Under the pieces are notes generated by a model. That model was not told the DNA's origin. It saw only the letters and a program-made list of their open reading frames with translations, and searched no databases. Positions 23,297 to 33,375 of a DNA stretch of 35,120 nucleotides are shown one piece after another. Where the stretch lies: assembly GCA_003245695.1 (NCBI GenBank), contig QKCK01000072.1, positions 1 to 35,120 on the forward strand, given 5' to 3'. The DNA is from Bacteroidota bacterium. GTDB lineage: Bacteria > Bacteroidota > Bacteroidia > Bacteroidales > VadinHA17. Position 1 is the stretch's first letter, and each line of letters opens with the position of its first letter. The translations under genes were made by a program, and so were the position numbers.

Positions 23297-24427
23297 TCAC
23301 TTTCTTACTGAAAAGCGGTATGTGGTGCTTGAAACAAATGGTTCATCAGGAGTCAGCAACACCGCAGGAAAATCAGCATGATTTGGTGTATCAGGGAAAT
23401 GTTGTGTCTCAAAACAGAGGCCTGAACGATAGTTATAGACTTTACCTCCTCGACCTTTCTGAGTGCCGTCAAGAAAGTTACCAGTGTAAAGCTGAATACC
23501 CGGCTGATCTGTTATAACCTCAAGAACCCTTCCTGTTGATGGATCGTAGGCCATGGCATCAACCTCCTCTGCCTCATCAAGAACAAAATTGTGATCATAT
23601 CCTCTCCCAAGAATAAGCTGTTCATCAGGTTGTTCAATCCGCTCTCCTATTGTATGCGGGGTCCTGAAGTCAAATGGTGTCCCCTCAACTTTGCGTACCT
23701 CACCCGTTGGAATAAGAGTCGAATCAACAGGGGTAAATGCAGAAGCCTTAATAATAACTTCATGATCAAGTATGTCTCCATTACCAACTCCATGAAGATT
23801 AAAATATGCATGATTGGTGACATTAATGACAGTGTTTTTATCGGTGGTTACCTTATAATCCATCACTATCTCGTCATCATCAGTCCAGGTATAAACCACT
23901 TCAACCTCAACATTCCCGGGATAACCCTCTTCCATATCCGGGCTGCTGTAACTGAATCTTATTGCCGGGAAGTCAGTGTTCTCCAGAATCTGGGCATTCC
24001 ATACCCTGCTGTGCCATCCGGTATTGCCACCATGCAATGTATTCACCCCGTCATTCAGGGAGAGAGAATACTCCTGCCCATCAAGTGTGAATTTCCCTTT
24101 TGCAATGCGGTTTGCATACCTGCCCACCACTTTCCCGAAATAGAGATCTCCCTTTAGGTAGTCCTCCATGCTGTCATACCCAAAGGTCACATTTTCCCTT
24201 TTTCCATTCCTGTCCGGAACGTCTATCTCTACAACAGATGCTCCATAATTGGTAAGCTTGATAACATCGCCCTTCTTATTTGTAAGAGTATATAAATAAA
24301 CATCTTTCCCACTGAAAGATCCGAACTTTTCACTTTTTACCATCACTTGTTTCTTTGAGCTGTTGCAGGCAACCATAACTGAAAAGATTGACAGAATAAT
24401 TGCCAGCGTTAATAATTTATTATTCAT
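23297..24427 (-). CDS. Aldose 1-epimerase (mutarotase) lipoprotein
   Basis: I start at 24427 (376 residues), where MNNKLLTLAIILSIFSVMVAC is a lipoprotein signal with Cys21; the frame extends 39 codons upstream but that part lacks a signal. It is a GalM-type epimerase: GRYANRIAKGKF near 103-114, NDGVNTLHGG, the catalytic histidine H206 in NHAYFNLHG, GYDHNFVL and the catalytic base E340 in CFETQHFPDTPNH. It interconverts alpha and beta anomers of free sugars, here most likely arabinose or galactose released outside the cytoplasm. It is last in the arabinose operon, 166 bp behind the GH127 gene, a larger gap than elsewhere in the run, and a terminator follows it. Confidence 0.93.
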   Translation of the reverse strand: MNNKLLTLAIILSIFSVMVACNSSKKQVMVKSEKFGSFSGKDVYLYTLTNKKGDVIKLTNYGASVVEIDVPDRNGKRENVTFGYDSMEDYLKGDLYFGKVVGRYANRIAKGKFTLDGQEYSLSLNDGVNTLHGGNTGWHSRVWNAQILENTDFPAIRFSYSSPDMEEGYPGNVEVEVVYTWTDDDEIVMDYKVTTDKNTVINVTNHAYFNLHGVGNGDILDHEVIIKASAFTPVDSTLIPTGEVRKVEGTPFDFRTPHTIGERIEQPDEQLILGRGYDHNFVLDEAEEVDAMAYDPSTGRVLEVITDQPGIQLYTGNFLDGTQKGRGGKVYNYRSGLCFETQHFPDTPNHADFPAVLLTPDEPFVSSTTYRFSVRK

Positions 24428-24593
24428 ATTATACACTTTATTGTCATTTATGCTAAAGTAAGATATTTTAAAATGAAAAGGAAGCAAATGGAGATCATTA
24501 AATAACAGCCTCTCCCCTTTATTAAGACTCTCCTCATTCAACAACCCATCATGAATTCAGGCCGAGAAGCCTTCCTGTAGCTTAACCCTGAGC

Positions 24594-26684
24594 CTATTCC
24601 CAGCAACCTTTCTGAGGCTCGTACTGATCCTTGACTGATGTGAGTGCATTCGTCTCCCTGCTTGAAGTAACATGACTAAGGAAGGCTATTGTTGGGGCCG
24701 GAACTGCCTTTGCAGCACTCTCCTTATATGGCAGCCACACTTTCATTTCACCTGCCCCCCTGTTATTCCATAAATGATAAGGAATAAGAATCAGATCATG
24801 ATAATCGCCAAGGATGACTGACCCATCAGTATTCATCCTCGCCTCTCTCCCTTTTGTCCTTATTACCTCAGTGCCATTCAGGAGATCCTGATCAAAACTT
24901 GTCTCAAATGTGGGGTTCTCATCAACCACAATACTAAGAGTGTTACCCTCATCATTATCCGGCCACTCAGCACAGAACATCAGTGGGCCGCGCTCCACTG
25001 CATACTTACCATCATCAGCCCTGACCCTGGCATCCGCCACGACAGTCCTGACAGGCATAGGAAGATATAGCTCAATAGTGTCTCCATCCTTCCATTTTCT
25101 CTTTATCAATGCATAGCCATTTACAATTTTGCATATTGTTTCTTTGCCATTGACCTTTATGCTATAACTCTCATCTGTGGCATTACCAAAGGCATAAAGA
25201 TTACCAGGTATAGCTTCATTCCTGGCCCATCCGGGTATTCTTATACGAATGTTAAATGCCCTTTCCCTGAGAGGTGTAAGTGTAATTTTTACCTTACCAC
25301 CCCATGGATATGATGTCTGCTGGTTTATCTGCACATCATTTTCACCGAATTGTATCAAGGCGCTGTTTGAAGCAAAAAGATTAACATAGAGATCATTGTC
25401 AGTAACAGAATAGATGTAACCAGGCAGGGCTGGCAGGAACCTCGCCACATTCGATGGACAGCAGGCACATCCAAACCATTGAGATCTGGCATGTTGACCG
25501 GCAGATTCAAGCGGGTTGGGATAAAAAAACCTGTCACCTTCAAGATTTACTCCTGAAAGAGCTCCGTTATACAAAGTACGTTCAAGGACATCATAATATT
25601 TACTTTCTCCATGCATTGAAAAAAGACGGTGGTTCATGAATATATTGCCTATTGAGGCACAGGTCTCACAATATGCTGACATATTTGGCAGATCATATGG
25701 GTCACTGAAACCTTCGTTTCCACGACTGGCTCCTATACCTCCGGTAATATATAGCTTCTTATACACTATATCCTCCCATATTCTGGTTATAGCATTCAGA
25801 TAGGCCTCATCGCCCAGTATTGCTGCAATATCAGCCATTGCCGAATACATATATGTAGCTCTCACTGAATGGCCTACCGCTTCTGTCTGATCAACAACCC
25901 TCATATGTGACTGTGAGTATTCCTCTCCATCATCTCTGGTTCCACGGGCATCAAGAAAGAACTTTGCCAGATCCAGGTAACGTTGTTCACCTGTAACCCG
26001 GTAGAGTTTTACAAGACCCATCTCAATGACCTGGTGCCCCGGGTATGTCACAAATGCATCCCATCCCATATCCCTGTCGACAAGGTCAGCTGACTTCAGG
26101 GAGATATCAAGCAGCTCTCTTTTGCCTGTGGCCAGATAATAAGCCACTGCAGCCTCATACAGATGTCCCAGATTATATAATTCATGACTGAGTATGTTAT
26201 CCATCTCCCATCGTTTATCTCCTGCCCATTCATGAGGCTTTTCACCTCGCCGTACTGCAATGGTTCTGTTAGTATAAAGGTAACCATCAGCTTCCTGGGC
26301 TGAACCAATCTTTCTTACCAGGGTATCAATATATGCCTCAAGGGCTGTATCGGGATACGTCTGCAATGAATATGCCGCCCCTTCAATTATTTTGTAGACA
26401 TCAGAATCGTCAAATGGGTAAAGTGTCTGAAATCTGCCGGTATCTTTTCCTGCCGCTATATCGAAATTCCTGATCCTTCCTGTTGATTCACAATAGCCAA
26501 AGGCAATAGGTATTGTTACTTCATGGTTTTTTCGTATTCGCGGGCCCCAGAAATTATCATTCATTTTCACTGTGGTGAAAGGCACCGGTCTGATAGGATA
26601 ATTATCAGCAATATCACCTCTGCCTGAACAAGAGGTCAGACAAATTACAAGCGATAAAGCAATAAGTGCGCCGATAGTTTTCAT
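24594..26684 (-). CDS. GH127 beta-L-arabinofuranosidase-like lipoprotein (first in gene order from the epimerase)
   Basis: The 696-residue protein has a lipoprotein signal (LVICLTSC, Cys19) and the (alpha/alpha)6 GH127 (old DUF1680) body. The active-site set of GH127 is complete: E340 and C342 in YCETCAS, and the adjacent C408-C409 in WFGCACCPSN, equivalent to E338, C340, C417 and C418 of HypBA1, where the cysteine nucleophile is held by zinc. Beta-sheet domains follow (SYPWGGKVKI; AVERGPLMFC). The family releases terminal beta-L-arabinofuranose from, for example, hydroxyproline-linked arabinans; substrates of individual members differ. It is 10 bp behind a paralogous gene, so both are made together and probably differ in linkage or aglycone. 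Confidence 0.93.
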   Translation of the reverse strand: MKTIGALIALSLVICLTSCSGRGDIADNYPIRPVPFTTVKMNDNFWGPRIRKNHEVTIPIAFGYCESTGRIRNFDIAAGKDTGRFQTLYPFDDSDVYKIIEGAAYSLQTYPDTALEAYIDTLVRKIGSAQEADGYLYTNRTIAVRRGEKPHEWAGDKRWEMDNILSHELYNLGHLYEAAVAYYLATGKRELLDISLKSADLVDRDMGWDAFVTYPGHQVIEMGLVKLYRVTGEQRYLDLAKFFLDARGTRDDGEEYSQSHMRVVDQTEAVGHSVRATYMYSAMADIAAILGDEAYLNAITRIWEDIVYKKLYITGGIGASRGNEGFSDPYDLPNMSAYCETCASIGNIFMNHRLFSMHGESKYYDVLERTLYNGALSGVNLEGDRFFYPNPLESAGQHARSQWFGCACCPSNVARFLPALPGYIYSVTDNDLYVNLFASNSALIQFGENDVQINQQTSYPWGGKVKITLTPLRERAFNIRIRIPGWARNEAIPGNLYAFGNATDESYSIKVNGKETICKIVNGYALIKRKWKDGDTIELYLPMPVRTVVADARVRADDGKYAVERGPLMFCAEWPDNDEGNTLSIVVDENPTFETSFDQDLLNGTEVIRTKGREARMNTDGSVILGDYHDLILIPYHLWNNRGAGEMKVWLPYKESAAKAVPAPTIAFLSHVTSSRETNALTSVKDQYEPQKGCWE

Positions 26685-26694
26685 TTGAAAGATT

Positions 26695-28662
26695 TTATTT
26701 GGTTTTCATCCATACAAGCATCTCCCCAACGCCTCTGTTTGCCCATGTAAAATAGGGCACAGCCCTCAGAGATATATTCCTGTTACTATTATCCAGAGCA
26801 TTGAAGTAAAGCACATTTATCCCTCCGGAAATTTCCGGATTAAAAACCATATCAACACTCTCAGTCTGGTCAACTAAAATATTCCTCACTCTTCCATTAT
26901 CAACCTCCTCAAGACAGTAAACCAGTGGCCCTAAACCAAGAGCTATCCTGTTGCTGTCAGCTTTCACCTCTCTGCGTGCGGTAATAAAACGCGGCTTCAG
27001 TGGAAGTATGTATTCAATCTGATCATCCTTATACCATGTTCTTTCAATGACAACAAATCCTTTAATAACAGAGTAATCCACCTCTTTTCCGTTGAGTTTA
27101 ATAATCACATTCCCGTTTTCCGGAGTAACATACCTATATAGATTACCTGCTATGGGGGCCTCTCCTGTCCAACCAGGAAGACGAATCATCAATTTGAACC
27201 TGACTGGTTTGTTTTCAGGGGTGAGATGAATTGTCACCTTACCATCCCATGGGTAATTAGTTTCCTGTCGGATTGAAATATCCCTCCCTGATATTTTCAG
27301 GGCAGCATCAGAGCTTATAAAAAGGTTTATCCTTAATGCGTCATCATCAGTGGCATAGATATACTGTGGTATTAAAGGCATAAAACGTGCTATGTTGCCA
27401 GGGCAGCAGGAGCATTCAAACCATTCTGACCTTCTGAAGCGGCCATCAGATTCAAGAGGGTTAGGATAAAAGAAGCTACATCCATCCTGACCTATGCCAG
27501 AAATAAGGCCGTTATAAAGTGTCCGCTCAAGCACATCGAGATAGGAGCCGTCACCAGTGGCACGGTATAAGCGGAAGTTCCAGAAGACATTTGCCACAGA
27601 GGCACAGGTCTCTGTATAGGCACTCATATTTGGCAATTCATAATCACCGCCAAATGCCTCTCCGAATTCTTTGGAGCCTATTCCGCCAGTTATATAAATC
27701 TTCTTTGAGACCACATCAGTCCAGATAGTCTGAGAGGCCTCAAGCCATCTGTTGTCTCCGGTTGCCTCAGCCAGATCAGCCATTGCACTGTACATATATG
27801 CTCCTCTCACGGCATGACCCACTGCACTCTTTTGTTCAAGCACAGGCAGATGCATCTGTAGGTAAACTGAATCATTATAAACTTCAAACCGTGTTCCCAC
27901 AGGGTGTCTGACATAATCACCCTGCCGTCCGCGCACCTCAAGGAAGAATTGTGCCAGATCAAGAAACCGCTTCTCTCCGGTCACCCTCCATAACTTTATA
28001 AGCCCTATCTCTATCTCCTGATGACCAGGTGCAATCTCTCTTTTCCCCCATCCGAATTCTTTTTCCACAAGATCGGCATTCTTCACTGCCACATCAAGGA
28101 ATGTTTTTCTGCCTGTAGCAAGGTAGTGAGCCACAGCTGCCTCGTACATATGACCTGCATTATACAGCTCATGGCTAACTCTTTCGTCAATCCATCTTTC
28201 ACGACCTGCGCCCGGAGCCATATTCACTGAGTCAATTGTGCGTGTGGTATAAAGGTATCCGTCATCCTCCTGTGATGAAGCAATAATATAAACAAGGCTG
28301 TCAACGTATGCTTCAAGTATGGCATCAGGATATTCAATCAGGGAATAACAAGCCCCTTCAATGATCTTGAAAAGGTCGGAGTCATTATATCTCTCACCCT
28401 TAAAGGACCCTTCCTTAAGCTTACCAGCAATGGCAAAATTGTCAATCCTGCCTGTCTCCTCGCATTTAGTAAAGGCATATGGAATAGTAACCATTCTGTT
28501 TCGCTCAATCTTTGGAGTCCAGAAGTTATCTGTCACGCTTACCTTATTCAGTTCAGGTGTCTCCAGCCATCGCTTTGCAGAGTCATTGCCATTTAGTGAG
28601 GAACAGGCTGAAAATAAAACAGCAAACAGAGCCAGCGTCGCTGACAGAATAACTCTTATCAT
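26695..28662 (-). CDS. GH127 beta-L-arabinofuranosidase-like lipoprotein (upstream paralogue)
   Basis: The 655-residue lipoprotein (VLFSAC, Cys20) is a second GH127 enzyme. E351 and C353 in YTETCAS and C419-C420 in [10 protein letters not shown] form the zinc/cysteine nucleophile site. It shares the overall plan with its neighbour (KNHEVTIP-like start here [55 protein letters not shown]) but the sequences have drifted widely, so this is an old duplication or two separately gained subfamilies. Its ATG overlaps the araB stop (ATGA, 4 nt), which argues for translational coupling of an extracytoplasmic hydrolase to a cytoplasmic kinase gene. The exact substrate cannot be read from the sequence. 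Confidence 0.93.
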   Translation of the reverse strand: MIRVILSATLALFAVLFSACSSLNGNDSAKRWLETPELNKVSVTDNFWTPKIERNRMVTIPYAFTKCEETGRIDNFAIAGKLKEGSFKGERYNDSDLFKIIEGACYSLIEYPDAILEAYVDSLVYIIASSQEDDGYLYTTRTIDSVNMAPGAGRERWIDERVSHELYNAGHMYEAAVAHYLATGRKTFLDVAVKNADLVEKEFGWGKREIAPGHQEIEIGLIKLWRVTGEKRFLDLAQFFLEVRGRQGDYVRHPVGTRFEVYNDSVYLQMHLPVLEQKSAVGHAVRGAYMYSAMADLAEATGDNRWLEASQTIWTDVVSKKIYITGGIGSKEFGEAFGGDYELPNMSAYTETCASVANVFWNFRLYRATGDGSYLDVLERTLYNGLISGIGQDGCSFFYPNPLESDGRFRRSEWFECSCCPGNIARFMPLIPQYIYATDDDALRINLFISSDAALKISGRDISIRQETNYPWDGKVTIHLTPENKPVRFKLMIRLPGWTGEAPIAGNLYRYVTPENGNVIIKLNGKEVDYSVIKGFVVIERTWYKDDQIEYILPLKPRFITARREVKADSNRIALGLGPLVYCLEEVDNGRVRNILVDQTESVDMVFNPEISGGINVLYFNALDNSNRNISLRAVPYFTWANRGVGEMLVWMKTK

Positions 28663-30347
28663 GATCTGGCCTCCTTTTTTATCTCCTTCAGGTTTTTCAT
28701 TACACTATTTACACCCCGCCCGAAATAATCATGAAGTATCTTATACTCAGAATAAAGCTTCTGATATAAAAGAACATTTTCTGTCACGGGTTTAAAAGTC
28801 AATGGTTTCACTTTTGCCATTATCATTGCTGCCTCCTGTATAGTATCGAAGCCTCCTGCCTCCTTGCCGGCAGCCACTGCGCCAAACATTGCTGATCCCA
28901 GGGCTGGCGCCTGCGGGCTGCCCGAAATTTTTATTTCTCTTCCGGTGACATCAGCATATATCTGCATCACGAAGGGATTCTTCTCAGCGATACCCCCTGC
29001 AGCATAGAGCTCATCAACAGGGACTCCGTTTTCAGAGAATGTATCAACTATCATCCTTGTGCCAAAAGCAGTAGCCTCAACAAGAGCCCTGTATATCTCT
29101 TCAGGCCGGGTCGCCAGTGTAAGGCCTACTATCACACCGGTAAGGTCTACATCAACAAGAACAGACCTGTTTCCATTCCACCAGTCGAGTGCAATAAGAC
29201 CACTCTCTCCAGGCTTAAGTTTTTCTGCCTTTTCGGTTAGCAGGGCATGAATGTCAATATTCCTCGACTCTGCCTCCCTGACATATTCATCAGGAGTGCA
29301 GTTCTCAACAAACCATTGAAAATGGTCACCCACACAGCTTTGACCAGCCTCATACCCATAATAACCTGCAATAACGCCATCCTCAACTACTCCACACATG
29401 CCAGGCACCTCCTTCTCATTTTCCCCCAGGAGGATGTGACAAGTTGATGTTCCCATTATCATAAGCATTTTACCAGGTGATGTTATACCTACTGCAGGAG
29501 CAGAGACATGGGCATCGACATTTGCAATTGCCACTGCAGTACCCTGTTTCAAACCTGTCAGTTTGGCAGCTTCTTTGCATAAGCCTCCGGCATTCACCCC
29601 TACAGGAGAAATATCAAGAGAGAGTTTCTTACCCGGAAGGTCAGAAAAAAGTGGGTTAAGCTCTCTGAAGAAATCATTTGATGGGAAACCATCTTTCTTA
29701 TGCCATATGGCTTTATAACCTGCTGTACAGCTATTATGACTCTCCCTGCCTGTAAGTTGCCAGATAACCCAGTCTGCTGCTTCGACAAATCTGTCAGCGG
29801 CTTTATATATATCCGGCGACTCATCAGCTATCTGCATTATTTTTGGAATCATCCATTCGGAAGAAATTTTTCCTCCATACCGTTTGAGAAACTTCTCACC
29901 TCTGGTTTCTGCAACAGCATTTAATTTATTTGCCTCATTCTGTGCTGCATGATGTTTCCATAGTTTAACCCACGCATTGGGGTCACTGCTGAATTTATTA
30001 TCAAGACATAGTGGTGTGCCATCAGAATATACCGGCAGCATGGTACAGGCTGTAAAGTCAATGCCAATGCCAATTATCTCTTCAGGGTCCACACCTGCCG
30101 CTTTAAGTACAGCGGGGATTGTAGCCCTGAAGACCCCGATATAGTCAAGTGGATGCTGAAGGGCCCAATCCACTCCCAGTGACCTGCCATCAGGAAGCCT
30201 GTCATCCATCACTCCATGAGGGTACTCAAAAACAGAGACAGCAGCCTCATCACCATTCTCAACATTTACAAGAACAGTACGGCCCGAAAGAGTGCCAAAA
30301 TCAACACCAATGGAATATTTACTCATTGCTTTAAAGCTTGTTTTCAT
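28659..30347 (-). CDS. araB: Ribulokinase
   Basis: The 562-residue FGGY kinase phosphorylates L-ribulose to L-ribulose 5-phosphate in the cytoplasm, the second step of arabinose breakdown. AraB features are the N-terminal [57 protein letters not shown], the catalytic-region aspartate D278 in [20 protein letters not shown] and the C-terminal [19 protein letters not shown]. The start at 30347 has a purine-rich AAAGGTG 6 bases before it; the internal ATG at 30326 (MSKYSIG) is the alternative and matches other AraB starts slightly better. The gene lies 90 bp behind araD and overlaps the next GH127 gene by 4 nt. Confidence 0.96.
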   Translation of the reverse strand: MKTSFKAMSKYSIGVDFGTLSGRTVLVNVENGDEAAVSVFEYPHGVMDDRLPDGRSLGVDWALQHPLDYIGVFRATIPAVLKAAGVDPEEIIGIGIDFTACTMLPVYSDGTPLCLDNKFSSDPNAWVKLWKHHAAQNEANKLNAVAETRGEKFLKRYGGKISSEWMIPKIMQIADESPDIYKAADRFVEAADWVIWQLTGRESHNSCTAGYKAIWHKKDGFPSNDFFRELNPLFSDLPGKKLSLDISPVGVNAGGLCKEAAKLTGLKQGTAVAIANVDAHVSAPAVGITSPGKMLMIMGTSTCHILLGENEKEVPGMCGVVEDGVIAGYYGYEAGQSCVGDHFQWFVENCTPDEYVREAESRNIDIHALLTEKAEKLKPGESGLIALDWWNGNRSVLVDVDLTGVIVGLTLATRPEEIYRALVEATAFGTRMIVDTFSENGVPVDELYAAGGIAEKNPFVMQIYADVTGREIKISGSPQAPALGSAMFGAVAAGKEAGGFDTIQEAAMIMAKVKPLTFKPVTENVLLYQKLYSEYKILHDYFGRGVNSVMKNLKEIKKEARS

Positions 30348-30437
30348 TTGTTACACCTTTGTTCAATCAAAAGGCATATAAACCAGGCTAACGTGAAGAA
30401 TCACATTCTAAACCTTCTGAATCAAAGTTTAATAACT

Positions 30438-31127
30438 CTATTTTTTCTGGCCATAATAAGCTCCTTTGCCATGTTTGCGTAAAAAGTGTTTATCGAGCAG
30501 AGTGGTCTCAATTGTTCTCTCAGGGGCTATCGCAATAGTAATAGAGGCAATGCGGGCTACCTCCTCCAGTAAAACTGCGTTATGAACAGCTTTGCCAGCA
30601 TCCTCACCCCAGGCAAATGGTCCGTGTGATAAGACAAGGACAGCAGGGATTTTCAATGGATCTGTTTCAGCAAAGCACTCAGCAATTGCAAGACCAGTAT
30701 TATACTCATAGTCTGATGCTATCTCAGATTCTGAAAGTCTTCTGGTGACAGGTATTTCACCATAAAAATAGTCGGCATGTGTTGTCCCGAGACAGGGGAT
30801 AGGCTTCCCGGCCTGTGCCCATGCAGTGGCAAAAGAGGAATGTGTATGCACAACACCACCGACAGAAGGGAAAGACTTATACAGAGCTGCATGAGTCGGT
30901 GCATCCATGGATGGTCTCAACGTACCCTCAATAACCTTACAGTTAAGGTCAGTCACAACCATATCCTCAGGATGCATTTCAGAGTATGAGACGCCGGAGG
31001 GCTTTATAACCATTAATCCTGACTTCCGGTCATATGCACTTACATTGCCGAAGGTAAAAATTACCAATCCGTGCTCCACAAGATTCAGGTTCGCCCTATA
31101 TACTTCTTCCTTAAGTTTCTCAAGCAT
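30438..31127 (-). CDS. araD: L-ribulose-5-phosphate 4-epimerase
   Basis: The 229-residue class II aldolase-fold enzyme converts L-ribulose 5-phosphate to D-xylulose 5-phosphate. Zinc ligands H94 and H96 in [12 protein letters not shown] and H168 in LSHGPFAWG match H95, H97 and H171 of E. coli AraD; D119 in THADYFYG corresponds to the catalytic D120, and the tail tyrosine in KGAYYGQ to Y229. The FGNVSAYDR and IKPSGVSY motifs bind the phosphate and substrate. The length fits the family. It lies 33 bp behind the regulator gene and 90 bp before araB within the arabinose operon. Confidence 0.97.
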   Translation of the reverse strand: MLEKLKEEVYRANLNLVEHGLVIFTFGNVSAYDRKSGLMVIKPSGVSYSEMHPEDMVVTDLNCKVIEGTLRPSMDAPTHAALYKSFPSVGGVVHTHSSFATAWAQAGKPIPCLGTTHADYFYGEIPVTRRLSESEIASDYEYNTGLAIAECFAETDPLKIPAVLVLSHGPFAWGEDAGKAVHNAVLLEEVARIASITIAIAPERTIETTLLDKHFLRKHGKGAYYGQKK

Positions 31128-31160
31128 GGTGACCGGTTTTTGTTGAAAAAATAGAATATA

Positions 31161-31865
31161 TCAATTCACATCAAGGTTAAAGAAAAAGCCATTCCTTTTG
31201 AAGGCTTTGTATTTCTCCTCGTTGAATCTGTAATAATAAGCACCTTTTTTTGAGGTCTGTTTCTCCTTCTCATCGAGTTTCTCGAGTAGATTCATTGAAA
31301 GAATTTTCTTTCTGAAATTTCTCTTGTCAATCTTTCTCTGATATACTGCTTCATAAAGCTCCTGGAGTTGCACAAGAGTGAATTTCTCGGGCAGCAGTTC
31401 AAACCCTACCGGCTGTGTCTTGACTTTATGCAGTAATTCAGCAAGTGCAGCCTTAACCATTTTGTCATGGTCAAAAATGAGTGCAGGAATAGCAGAGATT
31501 GATCTCCAGTGAGCTCCATTCTGCTCCTGCTTCTCAGTATTAATTTCATGTATCCCGATTAGTGAATAATAAGCCACAGAAATAACACGTGCTCCCGGAT
31601 CACGATCAACAGAGCCATAAGTTCCCAGTTGCTCCATAAAAAGATCTGACAGGCCTGTGAGAGTACCAAGCACTCTTGTTGCTGCAGAATCAATATCCTC
31701 ATTCTCCTCCACAAAACCACCGGAGAGTGACCATTTACCCTTTGCCGGGTCAAAACTCCTTTTTATAAGAAGTAGTTTGAGCTCCTTATCAGTAATATCA
31801 TATCCAAATATGATACAGTCAACAGCTACATAATGCTTCGGACTCTCTGAGTATAGTTTTAACAT
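31161..31865 (-). CDS. araR: Nudix-like AraR/NrtR-family transcriptional regulator
   Basis: The 234-residue protein joins an N-terminal Nudix-fold domain (about 1-140) to a C-terminal winged-helix part (about 150-230; FTLVQLQELYEAVY, RNFRKKIL, YYYRFNEEKY). The Nudix box keeps G50, E56, R64 and G71 but the metal-binding glutamates are replaced (V65, T68, L69), so it should bind a ligand rather than hydrolyse a nucleotide. This is the architecture described for NrtR and for AraR of Bacteroides thetaiotaomicron, a repressor released by L-arabinose. Its position between araA (7-nt overlap, ATGTTAA) and araD supports that role and implies autoregulation. The gene symbol rests on context and architecture. 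Confidence 0.88.
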   Translation of the reverse strand: MLKLYSESPKHYVAVDCIIFGYDITDKELKLLLIKRSFDPAKGKWSLSGGFVEENEDIDSAATRVLGTLTGLSDLFMEQLGTYGSVDRDPGARVISVAYYSLIGIHEINTEKQEQNGAHWRSISAIPALIFDHDKMVKAALAELLHKVKTQPVGFELLPEKFTLVQLQELYEAVYQRKIDKRNFRKKILSMNLLEKLDEKEKQTSKKGAYYYRFNEEKYKAFKRNGFFFNLDVN

Positions 31866-33349
31866 ATTCCCTTATTTATATGATAGAACAGGTCGTTCCA
31901 CCGCAGTTCTTTTTTAAACTCCTCAATATTACACTTTTCATCAATGATCAGACATTCAACACCCATCATCTCTGAGAAGTCGACTATATGTTCTGGAAGA
32001 AGAGACTGGGAGAAAGAGGTATGGTGAGCACCTCCGGCATATATCCAGGCAGTGGCGGCTGTCTTAAGATCAGGTTTTGGCTGCCATAATACGCTTGCCA
32101 CAGGCAGTTTTGGCATTAAAGGAGCCTCAATCACTTCAACAGTATTCAGGATAATCCTGAATCTGGTACCAAGATCAACAAGTGAGGCATTCAATGCGCG
32201 GCCCGTTTTGGCACGGAAGACAAGTCTGGCCGGGTCGTTCTTGCCTCCAATGCCAAGCTTATGTATCTCAAGAGAAGGTTCTTCAGATGCAATTGAAGGA
32301 CACACCTCAAGCATATGAGCACCAAGACCGGCCATTGCGGCCGGATCAAGGTGATATGTATAATCTTCCATAAATGAGGTACCGCCATGGAGGCCTGAGG
32401 CCATCACTTTCATATTTCTTACCAGGGCAGCAGTCTTCCAATCCCCCTCAGCGCCAAAACCATAACCATCAGCCATCAGCCGCTGTACTGCCAGTCCTGG
32501 CAGTTGTGCCAGACCATGAAGATCCTCAAAAGTGGTTGTAAAAGCCTTGAAGTTCCCCTCCTCAAGAAAGCTTCTCATTCCTGCCTCAATCCTTGCTGCC
32601 TCCTTCAACGAAGCCGACTGAAGCAGGTCAGAGGCAACATGGTATTCATCACTGTATTTTTTTAGCAGCCCTGATATTTCATAATCAGGTATCTGATTCA
32701 CATGAGCCACCAGATCACCAACGCCAAAGCCATGAACCTCATAGGCCAGAGTAATCTGAGATGTGACCTTATTCCCCTCTGTCACTGCAACGTCACGCAT
32801 ATTATCACCAAAGCGGGCTACTCTTAAAGAGCGGGCATCAAGGGCCGCCACAGCTGCTCTTGCCCATACAGCAATTGAAGCTATTGCCTCACTATCGCTC
32901 CAATGGCCTGTTACTACCTTGCGCGACAGTCTCATCCTGGAACATATATACCCAAACTCCCTGTCGCCATGAGCTGATTGATTCAGGTTCATAAAATCCA
33001 TATCAATCGTTTCCCATGGAATATCACGATTATATTGGGTATGAAAGTGCAGGAAAGGCTTATTTAGCTTACTCAGCCCTGATATCCACATCTTGGCAGG
33101 AGAGAAAGTATGCATCCAGGTAATAATACCGGCACACCTGTTATCATTGTTAGCCTCCAGGCACAAAGATGTAATTGCTTCTGAGGTGGTAAGAACAGGC
33201 TTAAAAACAACACGCGTAATAATTGATTCATCATCGTCAAGTACCGCAGCGATTTTCTCTGAATCATCTGCCACATGCCTCAGGGTCTCTTCTCCATATA
33301 AGTGTTGACTGCCTGTAACAAACCACAGGTCAAAACCAGCATTCTTCAT
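31859..33349 (-). CDS. araA: L-arabinose isomerase
   Basis: The 496-residue enzyme isomerises L-arabinose to L-ribulose in the cytoplasm with a divalent metal, usually manganese. Metal and catalytic residues are all in place: E301 in FGAEGDWK, E328 in SFMEDYTYH and H345 in GAHMLEVCPSIA, a constant offset of 5 from E306, E333 and H350 of E. coli AraA, and the second histidine in GGAHHTSFSQ. WFVTGSQHLYG at the N-terminus and FHTQYNRDIPW are further family signatures. It follows the symporter gene after 26 bp and its last codons overlap the regulator start by 7 nt, so regulator output is probably tied to araA translation. Confidence 0.98.
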   Translation of the reverse strand: MKNAGFDLWFVTGSQHLYGEETLRHVADDSEKIAAVLDDDESIITRVVFKPVLTTSEAITSLCLEANNDNRCAGIITWMHTFSPAKMWISGLSKLNKPFLHFHTQYNRDIPWETIDMDFMNLNQSAHGDREFGYICSRMRLSRKVVTGHWSDSEAIASIAVWARAAVAALDARSLRVARFGDNMRDVAVTEGNKVTSQITLAYEVHGFGVGDLVAHVNQIPDYEISGLLKKYSDEYHVASDLLQSASLKEAARIEAGMRSFLEEGNFKAFTTTFEDLHGLAQLPGLAVQRLMADGYGFGAEGDWKTAALVRNMKVMASGLHGGTSFMEDYTYHLDPAAMAGLGAHMLEVCPSIASEEPSLEIHKLGIGGKNDPARLVFRAKTGRALNASLVDLGTRFRIILNTVEVIEAPLMPKLPVASVLWQPKPDLKTAATAWIYAGGAHHTSFSQSLLPEHIVDFSEMMGVECLIIDEKCNIEEFKKELRWNDLFYHINKGIC

Positions 33350-33375
33350 TTTTATAATTTTTTTTTAGCCTCTCC

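Noticed and set aside
23591-24157. 188-codon + strand open frame inside the epimerase gene
   Set aside because: It is a shadow frame antisense to a gene with intact catalytic residues; its composition is not protein-like.
24428-24544. 39-codon N-terminal extension of the epimerase frame
   Set aside because: It lacks signal-peptide character, while a lipoprotein signal starts at the ATG at 24427.
31161-31865. Reading this gene as an active Nudix hydrolase
   Set aside because: The glutamates of the Nudix box core are replaced and a DNA-binding-like domain follows; arabinose gene context fits a regulator.
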